A DNA stretch of 64,000 nucleotides, taken from Polynucleobacter sp. AP-Elch-400A-B2 (GTDB taxonomy: Bacteria; Pseudomonadota; Gammaproteobacteria; Burkholderiales; Burkholderiaceae). Location: the NCBI RefSeq assembly GCF_018688355.1, contig NZ_CP061317.1:1-64000 (forward strand), written 5' to 3'. Under the pieces are notes generated by a model. The model saw nothing but the letters and a program-made list of their open reading frames with translations. It ran no database searches and was not told the origin of the DNA. Positions 17,537 to 26,678 of this stretch are shown piece after piece. How positions within the stretch are numbered: position 1 is the stretch's first letter; each line of letters opens with the position of its first letter. A program made the translations under genes and the position numbers.

Positions 17537-18073
17537 ATGGCTGAATTAGCCACGATTGCACGCCCTTATGCTGAAGCACTTTTTCAAAGTGCTAAGCCTG
17601 CCGAGTTTGCTACTTGTTTAGAGCAGTTGAATGAACTGGCGCAGCTTGCTGCATTGCCAGAAGTTGCTGCTTTATCAAATAATCCAAAAGTATCGGCAGA
17701 TGACGTCAGTAAATTGCTCTCCGGCATGGTGAAGACTAAGTTGGATAGTAAAGTCGCCAGTTTTTTAAGCCTTGTAAATCAAAGCCATCGCCTATCTGCC
17801 ATGCCTGAAATTGCTCTTCAGTTTGAGGCAATGAAGAATCAGAGCGAAGGTGCAGCAGAAGTAATGATTACTAGCGCATTCCCATTAGAGGGTTCTGCGT
17901 TAAATGATTTGTTGTCAAGTTTGAAGAAGCGCTTTGGGGGCAAAGAATTGCGCCCAACTATCCAAGTAGATCCAGAATTGATTGGCGGAGTTCGCATTCA
18001 AGTTGGAGATGAGGTAATGGATAGTTCAGTGAAGGCACAGCTAGCGCAAATGCAAGCAAGTCTTGGCGCATAA
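17537..18073 (+). CDS. atpH: F0F1 ATP synthase subunit delta
   Basis: Links the b-stalk to the top of F1. It has 178 residues. The N-terminal helical bundle begins ATIARPYAEALFQSAK, and the C-terminal part carries the family signature PELIGGVRIQVGDEVMDSSVKAQL. Its length matches the family. ATG 17537 begins 1 base after atpF. It sits in the normal atpF-atpH-atpA order. Confidence 0.96.
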   Translation: MAELATIARPYAEALFQSAKPAEFATCLEQLNELAQLAALPEVAALSNNPKVSADDVSKLLSGMVKTKLDSKVASFLSLVNQSHRLSAMPEIALQFEAMKNQSEGAAEVMITSAFPLEGSALNDLLSSLKKRFGGKELRPTIQVDPELIGGVRIQVGDEVMDSSVKAQLAQMQASLGA

Positions 18074-18118
18074 GTTATCCCTATTAAGAACATACGAAAT
18101 AAGACCCAGGAGTAAGTA

Positions 18119-19660
18119 ATGCAACTCAACCCTTCCGAGATCAGTGAACTGATCAAAAGCCGAATTAGCGAAATGGGTGTTGATTCCCAACTTCGCAACG
18201 AAGGCACTGTAATTTCAGTGACCGACGGTATTTGCCGCGTACACGGCTTATCTGGTGTTATGCAGGGCGAGATGTTGGAGTTCCCCAATAACACAATCGG
18301 CCTCGCATTGAACCTTGAGCGTGATTCAGTTGGTGCTGTGGTGTTGGGTGAATACACCCACATTAAAGAAGGCGACCCAGTTAAATGTACTGGTCGTATT
18401 TTGGAAGTTCCAGTTGGCCCAGAGTTGCTCGGCCGCGTTGTAAACGCACTGGGTCAGCCGATTGATGGCAAAGGCCCAATCAATACTAAGTTAACTGACT
18501 TTATCGAAAAAGTGGCTCCAGGCGTGATTGCACGTCAATCTGTTAGCCAGCCAGTTCAAACTGGTTTGAAGGCGATTGATGCAATGGTTCCAATCGGCCG
18601 TGGCCAGCGCGAGTTGATCATTGGTGACCGTCAAACAGGTAAGACAGCAGTTGCGGTTGACGCGATTATTAACCAAAAAGGTAAAGGCGTTTATTGCGTT
18701 TACGTGGCGATCGGTCAAAAAGCTTCTACTATTGCCAACGTTGTTCGCAAGCTCACCGAGCTAGGCGCAATGGAATACACCGTTGTTGTAGCGGCAAGCG
18801 CTTCTGAGTCTGCAGCAATGCAGTACCTCTCAGCATATGCTGGATGCACAATGGGTGAATACTTCCGCGATCGTGGTGAAGATGCATTGATCGTGTATGA
18901 CGATTTAACAAAACAAGCGGTTGCATACCGTCAGATTTCTTTGCTCTTGCGTCGCCCACCAGGCCGCGAAGCTTACCCCGGCGATGTGTTCTATCTCCAC
19001 TCACGTTTACTTGAGCGCGCTGCTCGTGTAAATGCTGAATATGTTGAGAAATTTACAAATGGTTCAGTAAAAGGTAAGACAGGCTCTTTGACTGCACTGC
19101 CAATTATTGAGACTCAAGCTGGTGACGTTTCTGCATTCGTTCCAACCAACGTGATTTCGATTACTGACGGCCAGATTTTCTTGGAAACCGACTTGTTTAA
19201 CGCCGGCGTACGCCCTGCGATTAACGCCGGTATTTCTGTGTCACGCGTTGGTGGCGCAGCTCAAACTAAGGTGATCAAGAAATTGTCTGGCGGTATTCGT
19301 ACCGACCTAGCTCAGTATCGTGAATTAGCAGCGTTTGCGCAGTTTGCATCCGATCTTGATGATGCAACACGTAAGCAACTCGAGCGCGGTAAGCGTGTTA
19401 CTGAGTTGTGTAAGCAGGCGCAGTACAAGCCTTTGCAAGTTTGGGAAATGGCTGCCTCACTTTATGCCATGAACAACGGCTACTTTGATGATCTTGAAGT
19501 AAAGCATGTATTAGCATTTGAAAAAGGCTTACAAGATCATTTGAAATCAAAATACGCTGATTTAGTTGGCCGTATTGAAGAGACCAAAGACTTGAGCAAA
19601 GATGATGAAGCTGCTTTGCGTTCCGCGATTGAGGATTACAAGCGTTCAGCCTCTTTCTAA
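18119..19660 (+). CDS. atpA: F0F1 ATP synthase subunit alpha
   Basis: The regulatory nucleotide-binding subunit of F1 (513 residues, the same as E. coli). The P-loop GDRQTGKT is at 169-176. PAINAGISVSRVGGAAQ is the alpha/beta signature, and the visiting arginine in SRVGG contributes to the beta active site. The C-terminal helical domain follows. ATG 18119 has CAGGAG about 8 bases upstream. It lies 45 bases after atpH and 17 bases before atpG. Confidence 0.98.
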   Translation: MQLNPSEISELIKSRISEMGVDSQLRNEGTVISVTDGICRVHGLSGVMQGEMLEFPNNTIGLALNLERDSVGAVVLGEYTHIKEGDPVKCTGRILEVPVGPELLGRVVNALGQPIDGKGPINTKLTDFIEKVAPGVIARQSVSQPVQTGLKAIDAMVPIGRGQRELIIGDRQTGKTAVAVDAIINQKGKGVYCVYVAIGQKASTIANVVRKLTELGAMEYTVVVAASASESAAMQYLSAYAGCTMGEYFRDRGEDALIVYDDLTKQAVAYRQISLLLRRPPGREAYPGDVFYLHSRLLERAARVNAEYVEKFTNGSVKGKTGSLTALPIIETQAGDVSAFVPTNVISITDGQIFLETDLFNAGVRPAINAGISVSRVGGAAQTKVIKKLSGGIRTDLAQYRELAAFAQFASDLDDATRKQLERGKRVTELCKQAQYKPLQVWEMAASLYAMNNGYFDDLEVKHVLAFEKGLQDHLKSKYADLVGRIEETKDLSKDDEAALRSAIEDYKRSASF

Positions 19661-19677
19661 GAGGACTCGCATAAATC

Positions 19678-20547
19678 ATGGCAAGCACAAAAGAGATACG
19701 ATCTAAGATCAAGAGCGTGCAAAACACGCGCAAGATCACGAAGGCAATGGAAATGGTCGCCGCATCTAAGATGCGTCGCGCCCAAGAGCGTATGCGTAAT
19801 GCGCGTCCTTATGCTGAAAAAATTCGTGAGATTGTTGCCAATCTTTCAAAAGCAAACCCTGAGTTCCGCCCTGCTTACATGGCAACTCGTGATGTAAAGA
19901 AAATTGGCACGATTTTGGTTACAACCGACAAAGGTTTATGCGGTGGACTAAACACCAACGTATTGCGTTTGATTGCAAACCAAGTGCGCGATATGCAAGG
20001 CAGCAATATAGATATTGAATACACTGCCATCGGCTCAAAAGGCCTCCAGTTTTTGAATCGTTCCAAAGCAAAACTGATTTCTCAAACAACTCAAATTGGC
20101 GATACACCACACATGGATGTGTTGATTGGCGCAATCACTGCCCAGTTAGAAGCGTTTGAGCGCGGTGAAATTGATGCTGTTTATTTGGCATATAACCGCT
20201 TTGTAAATGCTATGAAACAAGAGCCTGTTTTAGAAAAACTCTTGCCACTGGAGCCAGCTACATTGACTTCAGAAGGGAAGGCAGGAAATTCTTGGGATTA
20301 CATCTACGAACCTGATGCGGAGTCCGTCTTGAATGGCTTGCTCAAGCGTTATGTAGAGGCAATGATTTATCAAGCTGTTGCTGAAAATATGGCTTCGGAA
20401 CAATCTGCACGAATGGTCTCAATGAAAGCCGCTTCAGATAATGCGAAGAATGTGATTGGTGAATTGCAATTGGTTTACAACAAAACACGACAGGCTGCTA
20501 TTACTAAAGAGTTGTCAGAGATTGTTGGCGGAGCGGCTGCGGTTTAA
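19678..20547 (+). CDS. atpG: F0F1 ATP synthase subunit gamma
   Basis: The rotating central shaft of F1. It has 289 residues, with the long N-terminal helix IRSKIKSVQNTRKITKAMEMVAASKMRRAQ, a central Rossmann-like part with TDKGLCGGLNTN, and the C-terminal helix ending ITKELSEIVGGAAAV, which penetrates the alpha3-beta3 ring. The position between atpA and atpD is standard. SD-like GAGGA lies upstream of the ATG at 19678. Confidence 0.97.
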   Translation: MASTKEIRSKIKSVQNTRKITKAMEMVAASKMRRAQERMRNARPYAEKIREIVANLSKANPEFRPAYMATRDVKKIGTILVTTDKGLCGGLNTNVLRLIANQVRDMQGSNIDIEYTAIGSKGLQFLNRSKAKLISQTTQIGDTPHMDVLIGAITAQLEAFERGEIDAVYLAYNRFVNAMKQEPVLEKLLPLEPATLTSEGKAGNSWDYIYEPDAESVLNGLLKRYVEAMIYQAVAENMASEQSARMVSMKAASDNAKNVIGELQLVYNKTRQAAITKELSEIVGGAAAV

Positions 20548-20602
20548 GCGGTCAGCGTTTAGGAATACGAAAGAATTCAGGAATTAAAAGCGGAGAAATG
20601 CG

Positions 20603-22003
20603 ATGAGTAACGGAAATATCGTGCAGTGTATCGGTCCAGTGGTGGACATTCAGTTCCCACGTGACAACATGCCAAACATTTATGAGGCCTTGACATTAGT
20701 TGAGAGCGGAGAAAAATCATTTGCTGAAAAAGGCTTGACCTTTGAAGTTCAGCAACAAATTGGTGATGGCGTAGTTCGCGCAATTGCTATGGGCGCTAGC
20801 GATGGATTGCGTCGCGGTATGCAAGTTAAATCGACTGGCGCTCCAATTTCTGTTCCTGTTGGTCCAGCCACACTGGGCCGCATTATGGATGTTTTAGGTC
20901 GCCCAATTGATGATGCAGGCCCTATTGCTACCCAAGAGCGTCGTGCCATTCACCAGCCAGCACCAAAGTTTGATGAACTCTCGCCATCCGTTGACTTGTT
21001 GGAAACCGGTATTAAAGTTATTGACTTAGTTTGCCCGTTTGCTAAAGGCGGTAAGGTTGGCTTGTTCGGCGGTGCAGGTGTTGGTAAGACCGTGAACATG
21101 ATGGAATTGATTAACAATATCGCTAAGCAACACTCAGGTTTATCTGTGTTCGCCGGTGTTGGTGAGCGTACTCGTGAAGGTAATGACTTCTACCACGAGA
21201 TGAAGGAATCTAACGTTGTAGATAAAGTGGCGATGGTGTTTGGTCAGATGAACGAGCCTCCTGGCAACCGTTTGCGCGTTGCGTTGACTGGTTTGACAAT
21301 GGCCGAAGCTTTCCGTGACGAAGGCCGTGACATTTTGTTCTTCGTTGATAATATTTATCGTTACACACTCGCCGGTACTGAAGTATCAGCGTTGCTCGGT
21401 CGTATGCCTTCTGCTGTGGGTTACCAGCCAACATTGGCTGAAGAGATGGGTAAGTTGCAGGAGCGTATTACTTCAACAAAGACCGGTTCTGTTACATCTA
21501 TTCAGGCCGTTTACGTTCCTGCTGATGACTTGACCGATCCATCACCAGCCACAACCTTCTTACACTTGGACTCCACAGTGGTGTTGTCACGTGATATTGC
21601 TGCTTTGGGTATTTACCCAGCGGTTGATCCACTGGATTCAACCAGCCGTCAGCTTGACCCACAAGTAGTTGGTCAAGAGCACTATGATGTCGCTCGTGAA
21701 GTTCAGATGACTTTGCAGCGTTACAAAGAGTTGCGCGACATTATTGCTATTTTGGGTATGGACGAGTTGTCACCAGAAGACAAATTAGCTGTGTCACGTG
21801 CACGTAAGATCCAACGTTTCTTGTCCCAGCCTTTCCACGTTGCTGAAGTATTTACTGGTTCACCAGGAAAATACGTTCCATTGAAAGAAACTATCCGTGG
21901 TTTCAAGATGATTTGTAGCGGAGAATTGGATCACTTGCCAGAGCAAGCGTTCTACATGGTGGGTTCAATTGATGAAGCCATCGAGAAAGCTAAGAAGCTT
22001 TAA
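20603..22003 (+). CDS. atpD: F0F1 ATP synthase subunit beta
   Basis: The catalytic subunit of F1, 466 residues. The P-loop is GGAGVGKT (156-163). GERTREGNDFYHEM carries the catalytic glutamate, and PAVDPLDSTSR is the alpha/beta family signature. It lies 55 bases after atpG, with a GGAG ribosome site upstream, and 21 bases before atpC. Confidence 0.98.
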   Translation: MSNGNIVQCIGPVVDIQFPRDNMPNIYEALTLVESGEKSFAEKGLTFEVQQQIGDGVVRAIAMGASDGLRRGMQVKSTGAPISVPVGPATLGRIMDVLGRPIDDAGPIATQERRAIHQPAPKFDELSPSVDLLETGIKVIDLVCPFAKGGKVGLFGGAGVGKTVNMMELINNIAKQHSGLSVFAGVGERTREGNDFYHEMKESNVVDKVAMVFGQMNEPPGNRLRVALTGLTMAEAFRDEGRDILFFVDNIYRYTLAGTEVSALLGRMPSAVGYQPTLAEEMGKLQERITSTKTGSVTSIQAVYVPADDLTDPSPATTFLHLDSTVVLSRDIAALGIYPAVDPLDSTSRQLDPQVVGQEHYDVAREVQMTLQRYKELRDIIAILGMDELSPEDKLAVSRARKIQRFLSQPFHVAEVFTGSPGKYVPLKETIRGFKMICSGELDHLPEQAFYMVGSIDEAIEKAKKL

Positions 22004-22024
22004 TCGAACTCATCTAGGGAAATT

Positions 22025-22441
22025 ATGTCCACTATACGCGTCGATGTAGTAAGTGCTGAGAAATCTATTTTCAGTGGGGAAGCCAAGTTTGTAGCGCTTC
22101 CTGGAGAAAATGGTGAGCTCGGTATCTTACGCGGCCACACTCCTTTGATTACACGCATTCGTCCAGGTTCAGTTCGTATCGAAAAAGCTGATGGTGACGA
22201 AGAGTTTGTATTCGTTGCGGGTGGCTATTTAGAAGTTCAGCCTGACCATGTTACTGTATTGGCAGACACTGCTATTCGCGGCCATGATTTAGATGAAGCT
22301 AAAGCGAACGAAGCTAAGAAGCGTGCTGAAGAAGCAATACAAAATCGTGGCACGGACTTTGATTTGGCCTTAGCTCAATCAGAGTTTGCGATGGCAGCAG
22401 CCCAGCTGGCTGCTATTGCACGTTTTCGTCGTAAAAAGTAA
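22025..22441 (+). CDS. atpC: F0F1 ATP synthase subunit epsilon
   Basis: The last subunit of the operon, which binds gamma and can inhibit ATP hydrolysis. It has 138 residues: a beta-sandwich (about 1-85, beginning TIRVDVVSAEKSIFSGEA and with the ELGILRGHTPLIT motif), then two helices (about 90-138, EAKKRAEEAIQNR). Its stop is only 15 bases before the hemE start and there is no hairpin between them, so hemE may be read through from atp. Confidence 0.96.
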   Translation: MSTIRVDVVSAEKSIFSGEAKFVALPGENGELGILRGHTPLITRIRPGSVRIEKADGDEEFVFVAGGYLEVQPDHVTVLADTAIRGHDLDEAKANEAKKRAEEAIQNRGTDFDLALAQSEFAMAAAQLAAIARFRRKK

Positions 22442-22456
22442 GAGTCGGACATTTCC

Positions 22457-23563
22457 TTGTTGGTAAATGATCGATTTTTAAAAGCTTGCTTGGGCGAAGC
22501 GGTTGATCAAACCCCGCTTTGGCTCATGCGCCAAGCTGGTCGTTACCTACCAGAGTACAACGCTACCCGTGCAAGAGCTGGAAGCTTTCTTGGCTTAGCT
22601 AAAAATCCAGCCTATGCAACTGAAGTAACCCTCCAGCCACTAGATCGCTACCCATTAGATGCAGCGATTTTGTTTTCAGATATTTTGACCATTCCAGATG
22701 CAATGGGCTTAGGTCTGAAATTTACAGCAGGTGAAGGCCCCAGCTTTGATAGCCCCCTTCGTACAGAAGAGGCGGTAAAAAAATTACGCGTTGCGGATAT
22801 GGATCAGCTCAAATATGTTTTTGATGCTGTATCAGAAATTCGCAAAGCTTTGGTTCAAGATGGAAAGCAGCGCGTGCCACTAATTGGCTTTTCTGGTAGC
22901 CCATGGACATTGGCCTGCTACATGATTGATGGTTCTGGCTCAGACGATTTTCGTCACGCCAAGACCATGATGTTTAGTCGCCCAGATTTGCTTGAGCATA
23001 TTCTGGAGATTAATGTGCAGTCGGTGGCTGCTTATTTAATTGAGCAGGTTAAGGCGGGTGCACAAGCGCTTATGATTTTTGATACTTGGGGCGGCTTACT
23101 TCCCGACGGTTGGTATCAGCGCATGTCTTTGGCCGCTATGCAAAAAGTGATTGCACTGTTACCTCGTGAACATGAGGGGCGCAAGATCCCAATCATTATG
23201 TTCACAAAAGGTGGTGGTATTTGGTTAAATGACATGGCGCAAATTGGGGCAGATGTCATTGCAATCGACTGGACAATGCGCTTAAGTCGCGCTCGTCAGC
23301 AGCTTTTAGACATCAACAAACCGCTGGCTTTGCAAGGCAACCTAGATCCGCTAATTTTGTTCTCAGAGCCAAAGCAAGTTGCTGCTGCTGCAGAAGGCCT
23401 CTTGAATGACTTGGCGAGCGCTCCTGCGTTAAAGCCTGGCCTACATCCCCTCGATGGACATATTTTTAATCTGGGGCACGGCATTAACCAATTTACCCCA
23501 CCCGAAAATGTGGCGGCGCTTTCCGAAGCCGTAATCAAGCACTCAAAAGCCTTGCGCACATAG
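22457..23563 (+). CDS. hemE: Uroporphyrinogen decarboxylase HemE
   Basis: Removes four carboxyl groups from uroporphyrinogen III to form coproporphyrinogen III in haem synthesis. The 368-residue protein has the N-terminal signature WLMRQAGRYLPEY (substrate-binding arginines), ILFSDILTIPDAMGLGL with the catalytic aspartate, and GFSGSPWTLACYMIDG. The C-terminal FNLGHGINQFTPPENV is typical. The start is a TTG at 22457 (or the adjacent TTG at 22460); no ATG is available near the family start. Placement after the atp operon and before priA is common in Burkholderiales. Confidence 0.96.
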   Translation: MLVNDRFLKACLGEAVDQTPLWLMRQAGRYLPEYNATRARAGSFLGLAKNPAYATEVTLQPLDRYPLDAAILFSDILTIPDAMGLGLKFTAGEGPSFDSPLRTEEAVKKLRVADMDQLKYVFDAVSEIRKALVQDGKQRVPLIGFSGSPWTLACYMIDGSGSDDFRHAKTMMFSRPDLLEHILEINVQSVAAYLIEQVKAGAQALMIFDTWGGLLPDGWYQRMSLAAMQKVIALLPREHEGRKIPIIMFTKGGGIWLNDMAQIGADVIAIDWTMRLSRARQQLLDINKPLALQGNLDPLILFSEPKQVAAAAEGLLNDLASAPALKPGLHPLDGHIFNLGHGINQFTPPENVAALSEAVIKHSKALRT

Positions 23564-23877
23564 CAATAACTATAAGTAATTGCTAACTTAGGCTAGTATT
23601 TTGGTAAAAGTTATGCACAGAAATGTGCAAAATTAAAAATACAGTGAGATTCATGAGAATTATCAATCTTTACTTTATTAAACATATATAAGTCATTGAT
23701 TTATATTGGAAATTAATACAATATTGATTTTCTGTCCAAGATGGCGTTCCTATAAAATGTCTATAGAAACGCAAAGCAACAAATGATATCCACAGACTTA
23801 TCCACAGGGCGTAATAACAAATTTTAGTAGATGATCCTCAGCCTATCGTAGTCCAGGTAGTAGTAGATAAGCCTTTA
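23564..23877. other. AT-rich intergenic region with DnaA-box motifs
   Basis: No gene is visible in these 314 bases apart from the probable 5' end of priA in the last 57. The section is strongly AT-rich between about 23600 and 23760. It holds a perfect DnaA box TTATCCACA (23798-23806), two one-mismatch boxes, ATATCCACA (23786-23794) and TTATGCACA (23611-23619), and a hairpin TGCACA-GAAA-TGTGCA (23614-23629). A -10-like TATAAA at 23751-23756 may belong to a priA promoter, though no good -35 is present. Confidence 0.55.
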
Positions 23878-25962
23878 GTGCAGGGCTTTGACTACCTATG
23901 GGATATTGAAAAGTTGGGTAAATTACCTGAAATTGGTAATGTGGTTGAGGTGCCCTTTGCTAGGTCTAAAGAAATTGGGCTGATAGTAAGGGTTAGTAAT
24001 CACTCCGATTATGAGATTGGAAAGCTCAAATACGTAGATCGCCTTGCGCCACTTCCTGTATTGGACCCCGCTTTATTGCGATTAATGAGCTTTACCAGTC
24101 ACTATTACATCCACGCTTTAGGGGAAACCGTATTGCCGGTCATACCGCAGATGTGGAAAAAAGCAGATGAATGGGAAAAAATACCGGAAAAACTGGAATC
24201 TGCAGACAAAAAAGGTAAAAAAAAGCTTGTAGCAGTGGCAGAAGGTTTGATAACCGTAGAGCAATTGAATTCCGATCAAAAGGTCGCCCTATGTCAACTA
24301 CTGGCAGATGGTCAAAAAGAAAATCAATTCAGGGCGATTTTATTGCAAGGCCAAACGGGGAGCGGCAAAACAGCCGTCTTTCTAAATTGGCTTACAAACA
24401 CTCTTAAAGAAGAGGGTGCCCAAGTACTTTTACTGGTGCCAGAAATTAACTTAACTCCGCAACTAGAAAGACGCGTGAAAGCCTATTTCCCTGATAAAAA
24501 AATGGCGGTATTACATAGCGGTGTTAGCGAAAAGAAACGAGGCGTTGCTTGGTATGAGGCAATGACTGGCAAAGCGCAAATTATTTTAGGAACCAGGCTA
24601 GCAGCTTTAACGCCTATACCTAACTTACGAGCCATCGTGGTGGATGAAGAGCACGATCCATCTTATAAGCAACAAGATGGGACTCGATATTCAGCAAGAG
24701 ATTTAGCAATCTGGCGAGCGCATGATCAAAAAATTCCCATCCTCTTGTCTTCTGCCACGCCCTCACTAGAAACCTGGTTAGCCGCTCAATCGGGGCGCTA
24801 TGAAAATATTCGACTTGATCAGCGCGCTCAAGGCGCAGCTCTACCTAGTGTGCACTTAATTAATACACGTGATCCACAAAATCAATTTAGCCCAGGCGAT
24901 GCAGGTGTGCCCAAACAAAAAAGTCTGATTACAAAAACACTTGCAAATGCGATTAGCAAGTCACTTGTAGAAAAAAAGCAAAGTTTGATTTTGATTAATA
25001 GGCGCGGTTATGCTCCGGTACTCAGTTGTTCAGCATGTAATTGGCTATCAAAATGTACGCAATGCTCTACCTATACAGTAATGCATAAGGCCGGCGCTTT
25101 AAGTAAAAGATCGGTATTGAATTGCCATCATTGTGGGTTGGTAAAACCCATCCCACAGTTTTGCCCTGATTGTGGAAATGCAGATCTTAAAACGCTTGGT
25201 CATGGGACTCAAAAATTAGAAGATGCCATTGAGGAAATGTGGCCACAAGCGAGGGTATTGCGGGTCGATACAGATTCAAGCAGAAAGAGTAAAGGAGCAG
25301 AAGCGCTCTTTACCGAAATACATGATGGCAATGTTGACATTATCGTTGGCACTCAAATGATTGCCAAAGGACATGATTATCAAAACATTGGATTAGTCGC
25401 CGTGCTGGACGCAGATAGCCGACTCTATTCAGCAGACTTTAGGGCGGCCGAAAGATTATTTACGCAGTTAGTTCAGGTGGCCGGACGCGCAGGAAGGTCG
25501 GGCACCAAAGGTGAAACTGGGGGAGATATTTATATCGAGACACAATACCCAAAGGCGCCTGTATTTCAGTATTTGTTAAGACATGATGTCGATGGATTTT
25601 TAGCATTTACTGCCAAAGAGCGCGAAGAGGCGAAATTACCGCCCTACTCGTATCAAGCGCTTATTCATGCAGAAGGTAAAAGCCTAGATCGGGCGATTCA
25701 GTTTTTGAATGAACTCAAGGCGCGTATAAAAACTCAGGGTCTGATTACGAGAGAGCTTAAAGTGTACGACCCAGTACCTAAGCCAGTCATGCGGGTGGCG
25801 GGTGCAGAGCGCGCCCAATTATTAATTGAGTCAGGTAATCGCAAGTTACTACAAGAAACGCTTGAAATAATTGATCAAGAATTGCGCCAAGATTCCACAG
25901 GAAGAATCAGTAAAACATCACGTATTCGATGGTTGATAGAGCGCGATCCGATTGCTATCTAA
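23878..25962 (+). CDS. priA: Primosomal replication restart helicase PriA
   Basis: A 3'-5' helicase that reloads the replisome at stalled forks. The visible 694 residues contain the N-terminal DNA-binding region, the helicase Walker A GQTGSGKTA (about residues 159-167), the DEEH box (VVDEEHDPSYKQQDG), the zinc-binding cysteine cluster (CSACNWLSKC, CHHCG, CPDCG) and motif VI region VQVAGRAGRSG. GTG 23878 is the first standard start codon but has no ribosome site. The frame stays open upstream to 23818 and translates IVVQVVVDKPLVQG, which looks like the true PriA N-terminus. An ATT start at 23821, 11 bases after AGGG, is possible. Codon use is richer in AGA, AGG and ATA than in the neighbours. 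The end overlaps gcvH, on the other strand, by 4 bases. Confidence 0.93.
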   Translation: MQGFDYLWDIEKLGKLPEIGNVVEVPFARSKEIGLIVRVSNHSDYEIGKLKYVDRLAPLPVLDPALLRLMSFTSHYYIHALGETVLPVIPQMWKKADEWEKIPEKLESADKKGKKKLVAVAEGLITVEQLNSDQKVALCQLLADGQKENQFRAILLQGQTGSGKTAVFLNWLTNTLKEEGAQVLLLVPEINLTPQLERRVKAYFPDKKMAVLHSGVSEKKRGVAWYEAMTGKAQIILGTRLAALTPIPNLRAIVVDEEHDPSYKQQDGTRYSARDLAIWRAHDQKIPILLSSATPSLETWLAAQSGRYENIRLDQRAQGAALPSVHLINTRDPQNQFSPGDAGVPKQKSLITKTLANAISKSLVEKKQSLILINRRGYAPVLSCSACNWLSKCTQCSTYTVMHKAGALSKRSVLNCHHCGLVKPIPQFCPDCGNADLKTLGHGTQKLEDAIEEMWPQARVLRVDTDSSRKSKGAEALFTEIHDGNVDIIVGTQMIAKGHDYQNIGLVAVLDADSRLYSADFRAAERLFTQLVQVAGRAGRSGTKGETGGDIYIETQYPKAPVFQYLLRHDVDGFLAFTAKEREEAKLPPYSYQALIHAEGKSLDRAIQFLNELKARIKTQGLITRELKVYDPVPKPVMRVAGAERAQLLIESGNRKLLQETLEIIDQELRQDSTGRISKTSRIRWLIERDPIAI

Positions 25963-26351
25963 GCACCGGCGCTAGACTCGTATTGTGCGAGCGACATTAA
26001 GTTGTTTAGGTCAGTACTCAGCGTCTCAGTAGATGTTGGTTTAATTTTAAATAACCAAACTGCATACGGCTGAGTATTCACCACCTCAGGGCTGACATTC
26101 ACCTCTTCATTGAGGGCAACAATTTCACCGCTGATAGGAGCATGAATATCGCTTGCTGCCTTAACGGACTCTATTGCAGCAATGGCTTCGCCCCGCTTTA
26201 CTTGTTGGCCAATTTTTGGCGCCTGGAAAAACATGACATCACCCAAAGCTTCTTGCGCATGATTGCTAATGCCTACCCAAACTAGCCCATCATCTTCGAT
26301 GCTAGCCCACTCATGTGTTTCTGCGAATTTAAATGTGTCTTGAGTTTTCAT
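25959..26351 (-). CDS. gcvH: Glycine cleavage system H protein
   Basis: The lipoyl carrier that shuttles the aminomethyl group between the P, T and L proteins of glycine cleavage. It has 130 residues. The H-protein signature is complete, with the lipoylated lysine K64 in AIESVKAASD, and the N-terminus has FAETHEWASIEDDG. Length is normal (about 125-130). No gcvT or gcvP is next to it, which is unusual, because the three are often one operon. H protein also acts as a lipoyl relay in some organisms. It converges on priA with a 4-base overlap and no terminator hairpin. Confidence 0.95.
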   Translation of the reverse strand: MKTQDTFKFAETHEWASIEDDGLVWVGISNHAQEALGDVMFFQAPKIGQQVKRGEAIAAIESVKAASDIHAPISGEIVALNEEVNVSPEVVNTQPYAVWLFKIKPTSTETLSTDLNNLMSLAQYESSAGA

Positions 26352-26451
26352 TGAGTGTTCTGTGGACTATGTCGACGTTTGCTGAAGAGCGCGCCAAAGC
26401 AATCCCTATTGAGGATTGTTTAATCGCAAATTAGTAAAGCTAAATGAAGAT

Positions 26452-26637
26452 TTAGGTTTTTGCTGAGCCAGTACGGTGTGTACGGTTGTATAAACAGCTT
26501 GCACAAATCCAGCGCTGCTTGCGATTGCTTGTCGGAATCCAGGTACCACCTTCCAGACGCTTTTCGCGACTGCATGAGGAGCAGAACTTAAGGCTCTGTG
26601 AAGTTTCTTGGGTAGCAGCTGGAGTCGAGGTAGTCAT
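26452..26637 (-). CDS. Small Cys-rich (zinc-ribbon-like) protein
   Basis: A 61-residue protein of unknown function. Two CxxC pairs, FCSSC and ICASC, sit 25-30 residues apart around a basic stretch (REKRLEGGTWIPTSNRKQRW), which looks like a single zinc-ribbon finger. I use the ATG at 26637; an in-frame TTG at 26643 would add two residues. The gap to gcvH is about 100 bases and the desaturase gene ends 35 bases upstream. The reading frame on the opposite strand looks like a shadow. I believe similar small proteins occur in other Burkholderiales, but this is from memory. Confidence 0.6.
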   Translation of the reverse strand: MTTSTPAATQETSQSLKFCSSCSREKRLEGGTWIPTSNRKQRWICASCLYNRTHRTGSAKT

Positions 26638-26678
26638 GGGCAATCCGGGTAATCCAAATCTTGTACAGAAACTCTATT

